A stretch of DNA of 64,000 nt from Bacteroidota bacterium (GCA_005772895.1 SXIH01000055.1:62001-126000); one strand, 5' to 3'; shown: positions 44,084-53,107, counted from the first letter of the stretch. The notes: a model not told the origin generated them from the letters alone. Program-made: numbers and translations.

Positions 44084-44209
44084 ATGAAAGAGATTAAGAA
44101 CAACTTATTTAATTATAAGATTACTCAGGTTGAACAAATTCAAAAAATTATTTTTTGGATAACATTGGTTTTATTTACAATATGGGTAATAGCTAAAATT
44201 CTTTTTTAG
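44084..44209 (+). CDS. Possible 41-residue single-span membrane protein
   Basis: An ATG eight bases after the T9SS gene stop codon, preceded by a GGGGTG stretch, opens a frame of 41 codons that stops at TAG (44207). The product has an amphipathic, basic N-terminal half and an uninterrupted hydrophobic C-terminal helix (KIIFWITLVLFTIWVIAKIL). The position suggests co-transcription with the T9SS gene. It could be a real small membrane protein or chance; there is no independent support. Confidence 0.4.
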   Translation: MKEIKNNLFNYKITQVEQIQKIIFWITLVLFTIWVIAKILF

Positions 44210-44218
44210 AAAAGAAAA

Positions 44219-44803
44219 TTAACCCTTCTCGCTCCAGCGATACGATTTTTGTTCTAATCCTGCTAAGTCAATAACTCTGTCGATTACTGTAGCTGCTAAT
44301 TCTTCAAAGTTTTGTGGTTTGCTGTAAAAAGAAGGATTTGCCGGACAAATAATTCCACCTGCTTCAGTAACTGTTTTCATATTATTAATATGAATTAAAC
44401 TCAAAGGAGTATCTCTCGTTACTAATATTAATTTTCTGCGCTCTTTTAAAATTACATCTGCTGCACGTGTTGTTAAGTCGTTGGAAATTCCACTTGCAAT
44501 ACGTGCCAATGTTCCCATGGAGCAAGGACAAATAATCATGGTATTGTATTTTGCGGAGCCGGATGCAAAAGGTGCAAAAAAATCAGACTTGCTGTAAATT
44601 TTAAATGGAAGATTTTCAAAATCAGAATTTCCAAGCTCAAATTTCCAGACATCTTTTGCATTGTCGCTCATCACAATTCCAACAGTTTCGATTTGTTCAC
44701 TAAGTGCTTGTAATTTTTGCAACAATACTTTTGCATAAATTGCACCACTGGCACCGGTTATCGCAATTACAATTTTATGTTTATTCTGTTGTTGCATTTC
44801 CAA
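44219..44803 (-). CDS. ubiX: UbiX-family flavin prenyltransferase
   Basis: A 194-residue enzyme that attaches a dimethylallyl group to FMN to make the prenylated flavin used by UbiD-type decarboxylases. The FMN loop is AITGASGAIYAKVLLQ. The central ICPCSMGTLARIASGI and the RRKLILVTRDTPLSLIHI segment, with PANPSFYSKPQ, are family motifs. No UbiD is nearby. The start codon lies 23 bp inside the gene at 44781-45395, which is transcribed in the same direction, so they overlap. A second in-frame Met two codons on is also possible. Confidence 0.93.
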   Translation of the reverse strand: MEMQQQNKHKIVIAITGASGAIYAKVLLQKLQALSEQIETVGIVMSDNAKDVWKFELGNSDFENLPFKIYSKSDFFAPFASGSAKYNTMIICPCSMGTLARIASGISNDLTTRAADVILKERRKLILVTRDTPLSLIHINNMKTVTEAGGIICPANPSFYSKPQNFEELAATVIDRVIDLAGLEQKSYRWSEKG

Positions 44804-45395
44804 ATGTATATGTTAAAGTAAATGCTAATACGTTATTTCTTAGTCCGGGATTCGATACTGTACTAGCTCCAGAAGCAAATTTACGAATAGGCAAAATAGA
44901 ATTTGTAAAACGCCAGTTAATTCCAAAGTTTTTATAAATCTGATAGTTTATTCCAATGCTTCCACTTACTTCAGTCGAATAAAGCGGATTTATAACATCA
45001 CCATTATGGTCTGCTTCTTTTGAGCTAATTAAATAACCAATACCGGGACCGATTTCGAAGACAAATTTTTTGTGTTCATATTGAAATAAGATAGGAACTT
45101 CCACATAATTTAATTGCAAATAATAATAACTAAAATCTCCTTTGCTTGCATCTCCAACATGTTTGCTTCCTTTTTGAACAAATAAAATTTCAAATTGAGC
45201 TTTCCACTTTTCATTTATTTTCGCATTTAGTGTAGCGCCTCCATCAAAACCAAATTTATCAAAACCAGTATACGTATCACCATGCACTTGACTAGTTGCA
45301 ATTCCTGCTTTAAAGCCAGGTCTGAAACGGTTTTGTGCTTGGCTTGTGAAAATACAAGCAGATAGAAAAATGAATATGAAATGGATATTTTTCAT
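44781..45395 (-). CDS. Outer-membrane beta-barrel (porin-family) protein
   Basis: A 204-residue protein with signal peptide (IHFIFIFLSACIFTSQAQ) and the alternating strand pattern of an eight-stranded beta-barrel (FRPGFKAGIATSQVHG, WKAQFEILFVQKGSK, KKFVFEIGPGIGYLIS, LTYTFGNATTE end), as in PF13568. It is expected in the outer membrane. The start is the ATG at the signal peptide; the frame extends upstream to 45431 but gives a non-signal extension across the terminator. The 3' end overlaps ubiX. Substrate unknown. Confidence 0.83.
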   Translation of the reverse strand: MKNIHFIFIFLSACIFTSQAQNRFRPGFKAGIATSQVHGDTYTGFDKFGFDGGATLNAKINEKWKAQFEILFVQKGSKHVGDASKGDFSYYYLQLNYVEVPILFQYEHKKFVFEIGPGIGYLISSKEADHNGDVINPLYSTEVSGSIGINYQIYKNFGINWRFTNSILPIRKFASGASTVSNPGLRNNVLAFTLTYTFGNATTE

Positions 45396-45420
45396 TAAAG
45401 CAAAGTTATTAATTAAAACA

Positions 45421-45451
45421 CAAACGCCCACACTTAATGTGCAGGCGTTTG
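45421..45451 (-). terminator. Terminator between the Omp28 lipoprotein and the barrel gene
   Basis: CAAACGCC(C/T)-GCAC... pairing: CAAACGCCCACAC and GTGCAGGCGTTTG form an 11-12 bp imperfect stem around TTAAT. On the minus strand the stem is followed by TGTGTTTTAATT. It lies about 20 bp beyond the stop codon at 45472. Confidence 0.65.
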
Positions 45452-45471
45452 ATAATCGAATAAAATAGTAT

Positions 45472-46377
45472 TTAAGGTATTAGTTCAACTTCCTCTACCT
45501 GTATAATTTCGTAGTTACTAGTTTTATAAATAAAAGCTATGAGATGACATTGGTCTACATCGCAAGGAATTCCTTTATAATCAGCCGGAATAGTATAAGC
45601 AAACTTTTTAGTATGCGTAGTTCCAACCGGAATGCTGCCACTTATTAATGATTCGCCCCAGGCACCTCCGGGAGTAATAGCATCACGTAGCATGTGACGG
45701 TGTACATAAGTAGAAGTAATTACTCCAACATTATCCTGCCAATCAATAATACTGTCTTGGGTTAGCAATACAACCATTTTTAATGTATCGCTCATAGTTG
45801 TCAGGAAAGAATCTTTTACAGCACAACAAATTTTGCGGGTTGCTAAATCAAAATCAACGGCTATTTGTAAATCAACAACTGAAGGCTCAGAAACGATGCT
45901 TGCAGCATATGCTTTCCATCCTGTATAAAACTTAATGTGATCAGCAATAGCAAAATCTTTTCTGTTAAACATTCCGGCAGGCAAACCAAAAGCAGAAGCT
46001 CCGAAAGTTGCATCATACTGGTCACCAACATCTGTCCTGTAATCAGCTAAAAACGCTGTAGCCGGAGAGCCCGCATATCCCGGAGAAGGTGTCGCAAAAC
46101 TTCCAACATGTAATGCCAGTCCTACAATTTGTCCGGGATACAAAGCGTCAATTGATGCTAATGTATCAGCTGCACGAGGACAGTTTCCACAAGTGTGACC
46201 TGTATAATCCTCGATCAATATTTTTTTGATATGAGTTGTAACCGTTGGAAATGTCAGGGTAGGACAAGTTGCTGTGTCGCCCAGATTTGCATTTACTTCG
46301 GGATAAGGATTTCCTACAAAATCACAAGATGTGAAAGTGATTGCGGAAATGATTGATAGAAATAATAACTTCTTCAT
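45472..46377 (-). CDS. Omp28-related lipoprotein with thioredoxin-like CxxC
   Basis: A 301-residue outer-membrane-associated lipoprotein. The lipobox is TFTSC with Cys18, and YTGHTCGNCPRA puts a redox pair at Cys63 and Cys66 in a thioredoxin-like fold (Omp28 family). The family is best known from Porphyromonas Omp28; its function is poorly defined. Here it is the last of four minus-strand envelope genes (after DUF6029, TlpA and a T9SS thioredoxin protein) with gaps of 13, 19 and 93 bp. A terminator follows. Shared redox work with its neighbours is inferred from position and the CxxC sites. Confidence 0.85.
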   Translation of the reverse strand: MKKLLFLSIISAITFTSCDFVGNPYPEVNANLGDTATCPTLTFPTVTTHIKKILIEDYTGHTCGNCPRAADTLASIDALYPGQIVGLALHVGSFATPSPGYAGSPATAFLADYRTDVGDQYDATFGASAFGLPAGMFNRKDFAIADHIKFYTGWKAYAASIVSEPSVVDLQIAVDFDLATRKICCAVKDSFLTTMSDTLKMVVLLTQDSIIDWQDNVGVITSTYVHRHMLRDAITPGGAWGESLISGSIPVGTTHTKKFAYTIPADYKGIPCDVDQCHLIAFIYKTSNYEIIQVEEVELIP

Positions 46378-46390
46378 TGTTTTATATTTT

Positions 46391-48055
46391 TTAAAAACTG
46401 CTTGTAACAGTTAAAGTAACACCATTGGATGCCGGCACTAGTCGGCAAATTCCGCCTACACAAAAAATACCTGCACGTTGTTTTCCGTAACTCAAAGTAA
46501 TACGGTTTGCATTTTTATTATAACCAACTGTAGCATTAGGATAATGATAACGTTCACTTACATGATCGTTTCCAAAGTTGTATTGATCCAGTGCCGCTAC
46601 AAACCAATGAGAGTTTACTGTATACTCTATCATTAATTGACCCCAATCCTGGTGGTCGTCATTCGTTGACAGGGCTTGCATTTCAACTCTTACTGTTCCT
46701 TCGCCTTTCAATCTGTAAGAAATGTCAGCAACAACTATGTCGGAATGAATTGTTGGAAATCCCGGTTTTTGAATCACTCCTTTATTATAGATTTGGTGTG
46801 AATACATTAAGGATGTTTTAATTTTCTTTCCGAACTTTTGATTCAACTCCACATAAAAATCACGGAAGAAAACTTTTTTGCCCGGACCGTAAGAGTTTAC
46901 TGTATAACCTTGTAATGTGCTGTCTGTAGCAGGATCTAAAAGAGTAGTATCTAAATTATTTGAACCTGAATAGTTGATGGTAATATCCATTTTCCAGGTT
47001 GGTTTCTTAATTAGTTTCGCATTTACTTCACCCGAAAATTGGAATTCTCCATTTGGTTGTGAAGCGTAAGGATAAAATGTAAGTAAACTATAAGTATGAT
47101 TTTTATTTAATGCAGGCGTGTAATTTAAAAGCAAGTTGTTTAATATGGCATCTCTGTCGGAACGGAAATTCATATTGTCTACTCTTGATACACTTCCTGA
47201 AACTGAAAGTCCCTTTTTAGCATAGCTAGCCATAATAATTTGTCCATCACCGGGTTTGTAGATTTTACCAACTGCGTTAGCTGAATTAGGGTCATTTATT
47301 TTGTATGCATACTCAGCATTCAATCTGAAATCTTCGTAATTCAATTCAAATCTTCCTGAAGAAGCGCCAACATTTTCAGGAAGCACTAATGCTGCATCTT
47401 CATCTTTTTGATAACGACTCACAAAACTTCCTCCTAATGTTAAACGTAATTTTTTATCTGCTAATTTTTTGAAGACTTCATTGATTTGTAATTCCCCATC
47501 AAAGCCACGAATAATTCCCGGACCTTGTGTCATGAACGAACGTTGTTTCCCGGTTAATCCTGTAAGATAAAGTCCGTTTATTACTTCATATTTTAAACGT
47601 ATTCCATCTAGAGCATTATCAAAACCCAATCCTCTTTCTTCGTAGCTCCGTAAAATTAATCCGTTTCCAAATTGCTGATAAAAATTTCCAACAGTCACTT
47701 CTAATGCATCTGATTTGTATGTTGCAAAACGGTATGGAATAGCATTTCCCTGATAGCGTGGGTCAAACCCTTGTAATGTATTTAAATAAGATTCGTATCG
47801 AATACCAGCAGTAAATTTTCCTTTCGTATAAATGATATTTGCGAAACCATTCATCAACATTTTTTCCGGAACTGTTGGCGCTCCGATTGTTGAATCGGGA
47901 ATATAATATTGAGCTGTTGCTTGGAAGTTCCCATGCACATCACCCATATTAGCAGGTAAAGTCGGTATGTTAATTTGTGCAGTAGAAGAACTGCTATATA
48001 GTAATCCGCAAAAAAGAACGGATGATTTAATCAATTCAAAATAATTTTTTCTCAC
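46391..48055 (-). CDS. DUF6029 family outer-membrane beta-barrel
   Basis: A 554-residue protein of the DUF6029 type. A signal peptide (VLFCGLLYSSSSTAQ) leads to INIPTLPANMGDVHGNFQAT and a long run of amphipathic beta strands (GKFTAGIRYESYLNT, VTVGNFYQQFGNGLILRSY, RIEVEYTVN-like ends), consistent with a large outer-membrane barrel. Partner and substrate are unknown. It lies 13 bp upstream of the Omp28 lipoprotein and 19 bp downstream of the TlpA gene, so the three are an operon. Association of a barrel with thioredoxin-like proteins on both sides hints at handling of oxidised cargo at the outer membrane. Confidence 0.8.
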   Translation of the reverse strand: MRKNYFELIKSSVLFCGLLYSSSSTAQINIPTLPANMGDVHGNFQATAQYYIPDSTIGAPTVPEKMLMNGFANIIYTKGKFTAGIRYESYLNTLQGFDPRYQGNAIPYRFATYKSDALEVTVGNFYQQFGNGLILRSYEERGLGFDNALDGIRLKYEVINGLYLTGLTGKQRSFMTQGPGIIRGFDGELQINEVFKKLADKKLRLTLGGSFVSRYQKDEDAALVLPENVGASSGRFELNYEDFRLNAEYAYKINDPNSANAVGKIYKPGDGQIIMASYAKKGLSVSGSVSRVDNMNFRSDRDAILNNLLLNYTPALNKNHTYSLLTFYPYASQPNGEFQFSGEVNAKLIKKPTWKMDITINYSGSNNLDTTLLDPATDSTLQGYTVNSYGPGKKVFFRDFYVELNQKFGKKIKTSLMYSHQIYNKGVIQKPGFPTIHSDIVVADISYRLKGEGTVRVEMQALSTNDDHQDWGQLMIEYTVNSHWFVAALDQYNFGNDHVSERYHYPNATVGYNKNANRITLSYGKQRAGIFCVGGICRLVPASNGVTLTVTSSF

Positions 48056-48074
48056 AAAAAATAAAATAAAATGG

Positions 48075-48578
48075 TTAGTTTACTTTTTCTCCTTTGGCAA
48101 CTTTTTTAATAATTTCAAAAAGATGATCTTCATCTCCATCGGCATAACCATTGTGTTGCCAAACAACTTCGCCTTTGCCATTTAATACAAATGTATGTGG
48201 AATATCTCCAACATTCATAGCGCGTTTAAAATCCTGGTTCTCGTCCTGATAAACTTCGTATTCCCAGCCTTTACTTTTTACATCTGTTGCAACTTTTGCT
48301 GAACTACGAGAATCGTCAGTTGATACTGCAATTAATTTTACTCCTGTTTCTTTTTGCCATTCTGCATAAACTTCTGCAATTGCATCTAATTCTTTTTTAC
48401 AAGGTTTACACCAGGTAGCCCAAAAGCTAATAACGATTGGTTTACTATCATTACTAAATTTTGATGTGTTTACTGTTTTACCATCCAAAGCTTTTACATC
48501 AGCTGCAGGTAATGTACTTTGTGCTGTTGCAGAGTTTAAAAATACAATAGCAATTGTTGCTAATATTAAATTTTTCAT
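48075..48578 (-). CDS. TlpA-like thioredoxin, periplasmic
   Basis: A 167-residue exported thioredoxin-family protein. Signal peptide ends at NSATAQ (residue 20). The active site is ISFWATWCKPCKKELDA with Cys57 and Cys60, and the cis-Pro loop is DIPHTFVLNGKGEV. TlpA-type proteins reduce disulfides in periplasmic clients. It lies between the DUF6029 gene (19 bp downstream) and the T9SS thioredoxin gene (93 bp upstream, with a terminator-like hairpin in that gap). Confidence 0.92.
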   Translation of the reverse strand: MKNLILATIAIVFLNSATAQSTLPAADVKALDGKTVNTSKFSNDSKPIVISFWATWCKPCKKELDAIAEVYAEWQKETGVKLIAVSTDDSRSSAKVATDVKSKGWEYEVYQDENQDFKRAMNVGDIPHTFVLNGKGEVVWQHNGYADGDEDHLFEIIKKVAKGEKVN

Positions 48579-48605
48579 ATTTGTTTTGTTTTACAATATT
48601 AATAA

Positions 48606-48656
48606 AAAAATAAATCAGCTTTGAATGTCAATAAACATACCAAAAGCTGATTTATT
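48606..48656 (-). terminator. Hairpin after the T9SS thioredoxin-like gene
   Basis: AAATCAGCTTT (48612-48622) and AAAGCTGATTT (48643-48653) form an 11-base-pair stem with a 20 bp loop; on the minus strand ATTTTTTTATT follows. It starts 16 bp beyond the stop codon at 48672 and probably attenuates transcription into the TlpA gene. Confidence 0.65.
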
Positions 48657-48671
48657 TTTTATTAATGATGA

Positions 48672-50339
48672 CTATTTGTTGATAGCCACTTTTTTAGTTA
48701 TTGTGTTGTTTCCAACAGTAATGTTTAAGAAATATAATCCATTGCTTAATGAAGTAGCATCCATTTCATATGTATGGATACCAGCACTCATATTTCCAAG
48801 GTTTTCAGTTTTAACTAATTGACCAACTGTATTTACTAAAACAATTGAAACATTGTTATCAGCAGTTAAATTGAAATCAACAGAAGCATAGTTAGCCATT
48901 GGATTTGGATAAACATTTACTCCAGTAACTAAGTTTGATTCTTCAACACCCATTACTTGAGTAATGTTAATGTTGTCAACATAAATATTGTTACCATAAG
49001 CAGAAGTTCCTTTAAAACGAACTAATACGTTTGATTGACCAGCATAAGTACCTAAGTTAACTGTTTCAAGTCTCCAGTCAGTTGAAGCTGAAGGAATAAA
49101 GTTTGTAGTTGAAGCAGCTAAAGTTGATAAAGTTGCACCAGACTTGTTATAAGCAGATGTCCAAGTTGTACCACAGTTTGTAGAAACTTCAACACGTAAG
49201 TTGTCGTTTTCAGTTGTATACTGACGGTAAGCAACGTTGAAAGTCATTGATTGACCAGTAGCACCAGCAAAAGACATTGGATCTAATGTAATGATATCCA
49301 CATCTCCAGCAGGAATGTTATACCAGTTTAATGTCATACTTTTTGAAGAAGTGTAACCAACTGTAGCATTATCCCAAGTTGCAGCATCACCACCATTGCT
49401 TATGCTCCAAGCTGTTGGAATTCCAGAAGCTTCGAAGGATTGAACAACTGGTGCTCCACCTACAGTAGGATAGATAATGAAGTTTGCAGTTTCAGAGTTA
49501 TTAGAACTAGTCGCATCAGTACCACCGTTTGGATTAGATATTTCACATGTAATAACGTGAGATCCCGGGATTGTTGAACCAACTTTTTGACCTGTAACAG
49601 TTGTGTTAGCATAAGTAGCTAATGAACCTGTCCAAGGGAATACTTTTTGAGTTACTCCGTCTACTTTTAAAGTGATAGTAGCTGAAGTTAAAGTTGTAGT
49701 TCCAACGTTACCGATACGGAAAGTTGGAGTTACGCTGTCGCAAGAAGCCAAAGAAGGGTTCAGCGCAGTTGATAACATTACTTGAGCATCAAGAGGAGCA
49801 GTTGCAACTGAACAAGCTGATTTTGCTGCATATAATGCAGATGTTGACAATTGACCAACTTCTGTTATAGAGCGATCAGGACAAACCATATAGATAGTTG
49901 GGAAATAACCAATTGCATAGTTTGTGTTGAAAGTTGTTGTTGCAGCTGCAGCTGGATTAATAATAGGATAAGGAGTTCCTGTAATCCAATCACCTTGCGA
50001 AGCAGCATCAGTTCCATTCAAATCGTTCATGTCTGTTGCTCCATCACCTTCAATAAAAAACACCATTACTTCGTTTGTTCCACCTGGACCATAAGTAGTA
50101 TATAGGTTTTCTAAAGCGCCACCTGTATGATATCCCCAGCATGGTCCACACCATGTAGCAGAAACATCAATATATACAGTTTTACCTGCATTTAAATAAG
50201 TATACAAATTGTGAGTAGTACCCACAATGTCAGTAAATGTCCAGTCTGGCGCGATGCTTCCATCAGCCAACTGAGCTTTACTTTCTACAGCAGAGAATGT
50301 TAAAGTCACTGCCGCAATCAGTTGTAAAATTTTTTTCAT
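48672..50339 (-). CDS. Secreted thioredoxin-like/Ig protein with T9SS type A tail
   Basis: A 555-residue secreted protein. After the signal peptide (LQLIAAVTLTFSAVESKAQ) comes a thioredoxin-like domain with VSATWCGPCWGY (Cys64 and Cys67), then a CARDB/Ig-like region (about residues 185-290), a MAM/jelly-roll-like beta domain (about 295-460; YVDNINITQVMG) and a T9SS type A domain (VYPNPMANYASVDFN to KVAINK). It appears to bring a redox-active domain to the cell surface. It is the first of four same-strand envelope genes; its own promoter TTG-N20-TATTTTTG lies at 50461-50491, with a 115-base leader. Confidence 0.88.
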   Translation of the reverse strand: MKKILQLIAAVTLTFSAVESKAQLADGSIAPDWTFTDIVGTTHNLYTYLNAGKTVYIDVSATWCGPCWGYHTGGALENLYTTYGPGGTNEVMVFFIEGDGATDMNDLNGTDAASQGDWITGTPYPIINPAAAATTTFNTNYAIGYFPTIYMVCPDRSITEVGQLSTSALYAAKSACSVATAPLDAQVMLSTALNPSLASCDSVTPTFRIGNVGTTTLTSATITLKVDGVTQKVFPWTGSLATYANTTVTGQKVGSTIPGSHVITCEISNPNGGTDATSSNNSETANFIIYPTVGGAPVVQSFEASGIPTAWSISNGGDAATWDNATVGYTSSKSMTLNWYNIPAGDVDIITLDPMSFAGATGQSMTFNVAYRQYTTENDNLRVEVSTNCGTTWTSAYNKSGATLSTLAASTTNFIPSASTDWRLETVNLGTYAGQSNVLVRFKGTSAYGNNIYVDNINITQVMGVEESNLVTGVNVYPNPMANYASVDFNLTADNNVSIVLVNTVGQLVKTENLGNMSAGIHTYEMDATSLSNGLYFLNITVGNNTITKKVAINK

Positions 50340-50460
50340 TTTGATTAGGGATTTAGGTTAAAATAATTTTTGAGAATTCTGTTTCACGAATAACGAATTT
50401 AATACTTTATTATAATATAAACAAAATAAATTCAGCCCTATTTTCATTGATTCGATAAAC

Positions 50461-50491
50461 CAAAAATAGACCCGTATTTATGCGAATTCAA
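50461..50491 (-). promoter_or_regulatory. Promoter of the T9SS thioredoxin-like gene
   Basis: On the minus strand TTG (50491-50489) is followed after 20 bases by TATTTTTG (50468-50461). Both elements fit the Bacteroidota consensus. The 335 bp gap around it (50340-50674) has no other gene that I can support. Confidence 0.5.
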
Positions 50492-50674
50492 GCGTAATTA
50501 AATTTAATCTTAGTATTTGAAATGGCATAAAATGTCAGTTTTTTAATAAAAACAATACTTCTGAGGGCATAAATTTTAGTATTCGATACGTGTGTTTTGT
50601 AAGAAATTTTTATTATTTTGCTAGATAATTGGAATAAAAAGGTTTTAATTTGTCATTCTATAAATATAGTTTTT

Positions 50675-52201
50675 GTGAAAACATCAGACAATCTTTTCAA
50701 ATTAGTAAAATCCTTAAGCAAGTCGGAAAAGGGCTATTTTAAGAAGTATGCTAATTTTCATGTACGTAATGAACAAAACAATTACACTAAAATTTTTGAT
50801 GCAATTGATAATCAAAAAGAGTATGATGAAAAAAAATTATTGCAGAAATTCAGAACGGAAAGATTCATCAATCAATTTGCTGTAGCGAAAAATTATTTAT
50901 ACGATATGATTCTGGAAAGCCTGGAGGCCTATCACAAAAACTCAACTACCGAAATAAGAAGCATCCTTAACAGAATTGAAATTTTAGTCGACAAAGGACT
51001 TCATTCCCAGGCAAAAAAATTATTGAAAAAGGCCAAGGATATGGCTATTGCTAATGAAAAGCTGACTTATATACCCGAAATTAATTTGATGGAACAAAGT
51101 ATCTACCGTATGCAATATGATGTTGGAGATATAAAGGACAATTCAGATAATTTAATTGAAGAGATTGAACAATGTGCTATGAAAATTAAAAACATGGCTG
51201 AGTTCGAAAGTTTAAAAAACAGATTGTATGTTCAGCGAATGGAAATGGGTGTGCTCCGCAATGAAAGAGAAATTAAAAGTTACGATTGGTTTTTAAAAAA
51301 TCCACTTCTTAAAAACGACAAACAAGCACTTTCGATAAACGCAAAAGTTTTGTATTTTGAATTGTATGCGAGTTATTATAATTATATTGAAGATCATAAT
51401 AAGTGTTATGAATTTTCTTCCAAACTAATTGCTTTGCTCGAACAGAATCCTCAGGTAATTGAAACAAACGTGAATTTTCCAACGCAGTTTTTGTACCGTC
51501 ACAGTATCCAATGTTATAACATTGGTAAATACCACGAAGCTTTGGAATACATCAGTAAAATGGAAATTTTAAAACCGAAAAGTGACGTTCAAAAGCTAAA
51601 CATTCTCTTAAAAGCATACAATACCAAGCTCAATGTGTATTTCAGGATGGGAAACATGAAAAAATGTCTTCAGCTGATTCCTGAAATAGAAATCTTATTG
51701 GAAAAAAATAAAGAGTCGGATAAACTCCTGAAAGAAATAATTTATTGGCAGGTAACAGCCTTGTTAATGATTGCTGAAGAATACAAACAAGCACTGAAAT
51801 GGTTGGTAAGAGCAAACATTGCAGAAAATTATAATATTCGTCAGGATTTAGAATGTATTGGAAGAATAATGGAAATTGTATTGCACTATGAACTTGGTAA
51901 GTTTGATATCATGGAGTATAGAATCAAGTCGACATACCGATTCCTGGCCAGCAAGCAAAAACTTTATAAGCTCGAAAAAATTATTCTTACGTCCATCCGT
52001 AAATTGATAAATGTAAACTCCAAAAAAGAATCGATGGCCTTTTTCCAACAATTACACAAGGAGCTGGAGCCAGTTGTGAAAGACCCTTTGGAAGAAAAAT
52101 TCTTGGTTTATTTTGATATTATGTCGTGGCTGGAAAGCAAAATTGAAAACAAAAAATTTTCAGACATTGTAAAAAGCAAATTAAAACCTTTAAGTGTATA
52201 A
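50675..52201 (+). CDS. Helical-repeat (TPR-like) protein of unknown function
   Basis: A 508-residue all-helical cytoplasmic protein. The N-terminal motif KTSDNLFKLVKSLSKSEKGY and the long array of paired helices (FLYRHSIQCYNIGKYHEALEY is TPR-like) match a type that I believe is common and unnamed in Bacteroidota. No transmembrane segment or catalytic motif. I choose the GTG at 50675 because it gives this family N-terminus; the frame opens at a TTG at 50618 with 19 non-typical codons. It is transcribed alone, just before a T9SS gene. Confidence 0.75.
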   Translation: MKTSDNLFKLVKSLSKSEKGYFKKYANFHVRNEQNNYTKIFDAIDNQKEYDEKKLLQKFRTERFINQFAVAKNYLYDMILESLEAYHKNSTTEIRSILNRIEILVDKGLHSQAKKLLKKAKDMAIANEKLTYIPEINLMEQSIYRMQYDVGDIKDNSDNLIEEIEQCAMKIKNMAEFESLKNRLYVQRMEMGVLRNEREIKSYDWFLKNPLLKNDKQALSINAKVLYFELYASYYNYIEDHNKCYEFSSKLIALLEQNPQVIETNVNFPTQFLYRHSIQCYNIGKYHEALEYISKMEILKPKSDVQKLNILLKAYNTKLNVYFRMGNMKKCLQLIPEIEILLEKNKESDKLLKEIIYWQVTALLMIAEEYKQALKWLVRANIAENYNIRQDLECIGRIMEIVLHYELGKFDIMEYRIKSTYRFLASKQKLYKLEKIILTSIRKLINVNSKKESMAFFQQLHKELEPVVKDPLEEKFLVYFDIMSWLESKIENKKFSDIVKSKLKPLSV

Positions 52202-52234
52202 GTCGGTCGAAAGCTAAGAATCAATTTAAAATAC

Positions 52235-52265
52235 TTGTAATAATGTGAAACTAATCGTAAATTTG
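52235..52265 (+). promoter_or_regulatory. Promoter of the T9SS protein gene at 52315
   Basis: TTG (52235-52237), 20 bp spacer, TAAATTTG (52258-52265): both elements match the Bacteroidota consensus. The leader would be about 40 bases. Confidence 0.55.
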
Positions 52266-52314
52266 TGAGTATACGATTAACCAAAATCATCCCATTTACT
52301 ATTAAACTTATACC

Positions 52315-53058
52315 ATGAAAAAAATAATTACTTCAATTGCCTTTGTTACTGCTAGTTTGTTCACTTTCGGACAATTCAGTTTAGATGTTATGGACGATTC
52401 AGAAAACGAAATCTCCAATACTATTTTTGATGTATACATAGGGCAAAATGCCAGTTTAATTACAGAATTAGTAGTAACGAACACCGATTCGGTTTCACAT
52501 ACATACAAATGCAGAAGAACCATCTATACAATTGACCCAACCGATTCAACACGTTTTTGTTGGGGAGGATTGTGTTATAACTGGCCAACCAATTTGTCAA
52601 GTCTTTCATTGGCAATTGCTCCGGGTGATACAATTCATTATGCTGATTTTGGTTTTCACGCTGAATTCATTTCTAAGATGGCAACAATTACCAGAACAGT
52701 TCATTACCAATTTTATGATGTTTCGAATATAACAGATTCAACAGGTGTTACTATCAGATACAACTCTACAGTTGGTGTTGACGAAATGGAAAAAATCGGA
52801 GGAACAATTTCTAATGCTTATCCAAACCCAGCAAACTTAATGGTTTCAATGAAGTATGATATCAATGAATATTCTCAACAAGGAAGTATTGTTTTCTTTG
52901 ATATGGTTGGAAAACAGGTAAAAGAGGTTGTACTTAATGATAAAAAAGGAACGGCAAAAATAAATGTAGATGATTTAAATTCAGGAATTTATTTTTACTC
53001 TTTCATAGTAGATGGGAAGGCAATTTCAACTAAAAAATTAGTAATTAGCTCAAAATAA
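52315..53058 (+). CDS. Secreted protein with T9SS type A tail
   Basis: A 247-residue protein with signal peptide (ITSIAFVTASLFTFGQ). Residues 20-160 form a single beta-sandwich (FDVYIGQNASLITELVVTN; TVHYQFYDVSN), and residues 170-247 are a type A sorting domain (SNAYPNPANLMVSMKYDINE through KKLVISSK). Function of the beta-sandwich is unknown. Its own promoter lies upstream. A palindromic repeat follows the gene. Confidence 0.85.
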   Translation: MKKIITSIAFVTASLFTFGQFSLDVMDDSENEISNTIFDVYIGQNASLITELVVTNTDSVSHTYKCRRTIYTIDPTDSTRFCWGGLCYNWPTNLSSLSLAIAPGDTIHYADFGFHAEFISKMATITRTVHYQFYDVSNITDSTGVTIRYNSTVGVDEMEKIGGTISNAYPNPANLMVSMKYDINEYSQQGSIVFFDMVGKQVKEVVLNDKKGTAKINVDDLNSGIYFYSFIVDGKAISTKKLVISSK

Positions 53059-53061
53059 AAT

Positions 53062-53107
53062 TGTCACCCTGAGCCTGCCTGTCGGCAGACAGGCGTAGTC
53101 GAAGGGT
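53062..53107. repeat. TGTCACCCTGAGC palindromic repeat (copy 1)
   Basis: GCCTGTC-GGCA-GACAGGC forms a seven-base-pair stem inside flanks TGTCACCCTGAGC and GTAGTCGAAGGGT. The outer bases (ACCCT/AGGGT) also pair. It separates the converging T9SS and sirtuin genes. A related short copy lies at 59521-59546. Confidence 0.6.
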
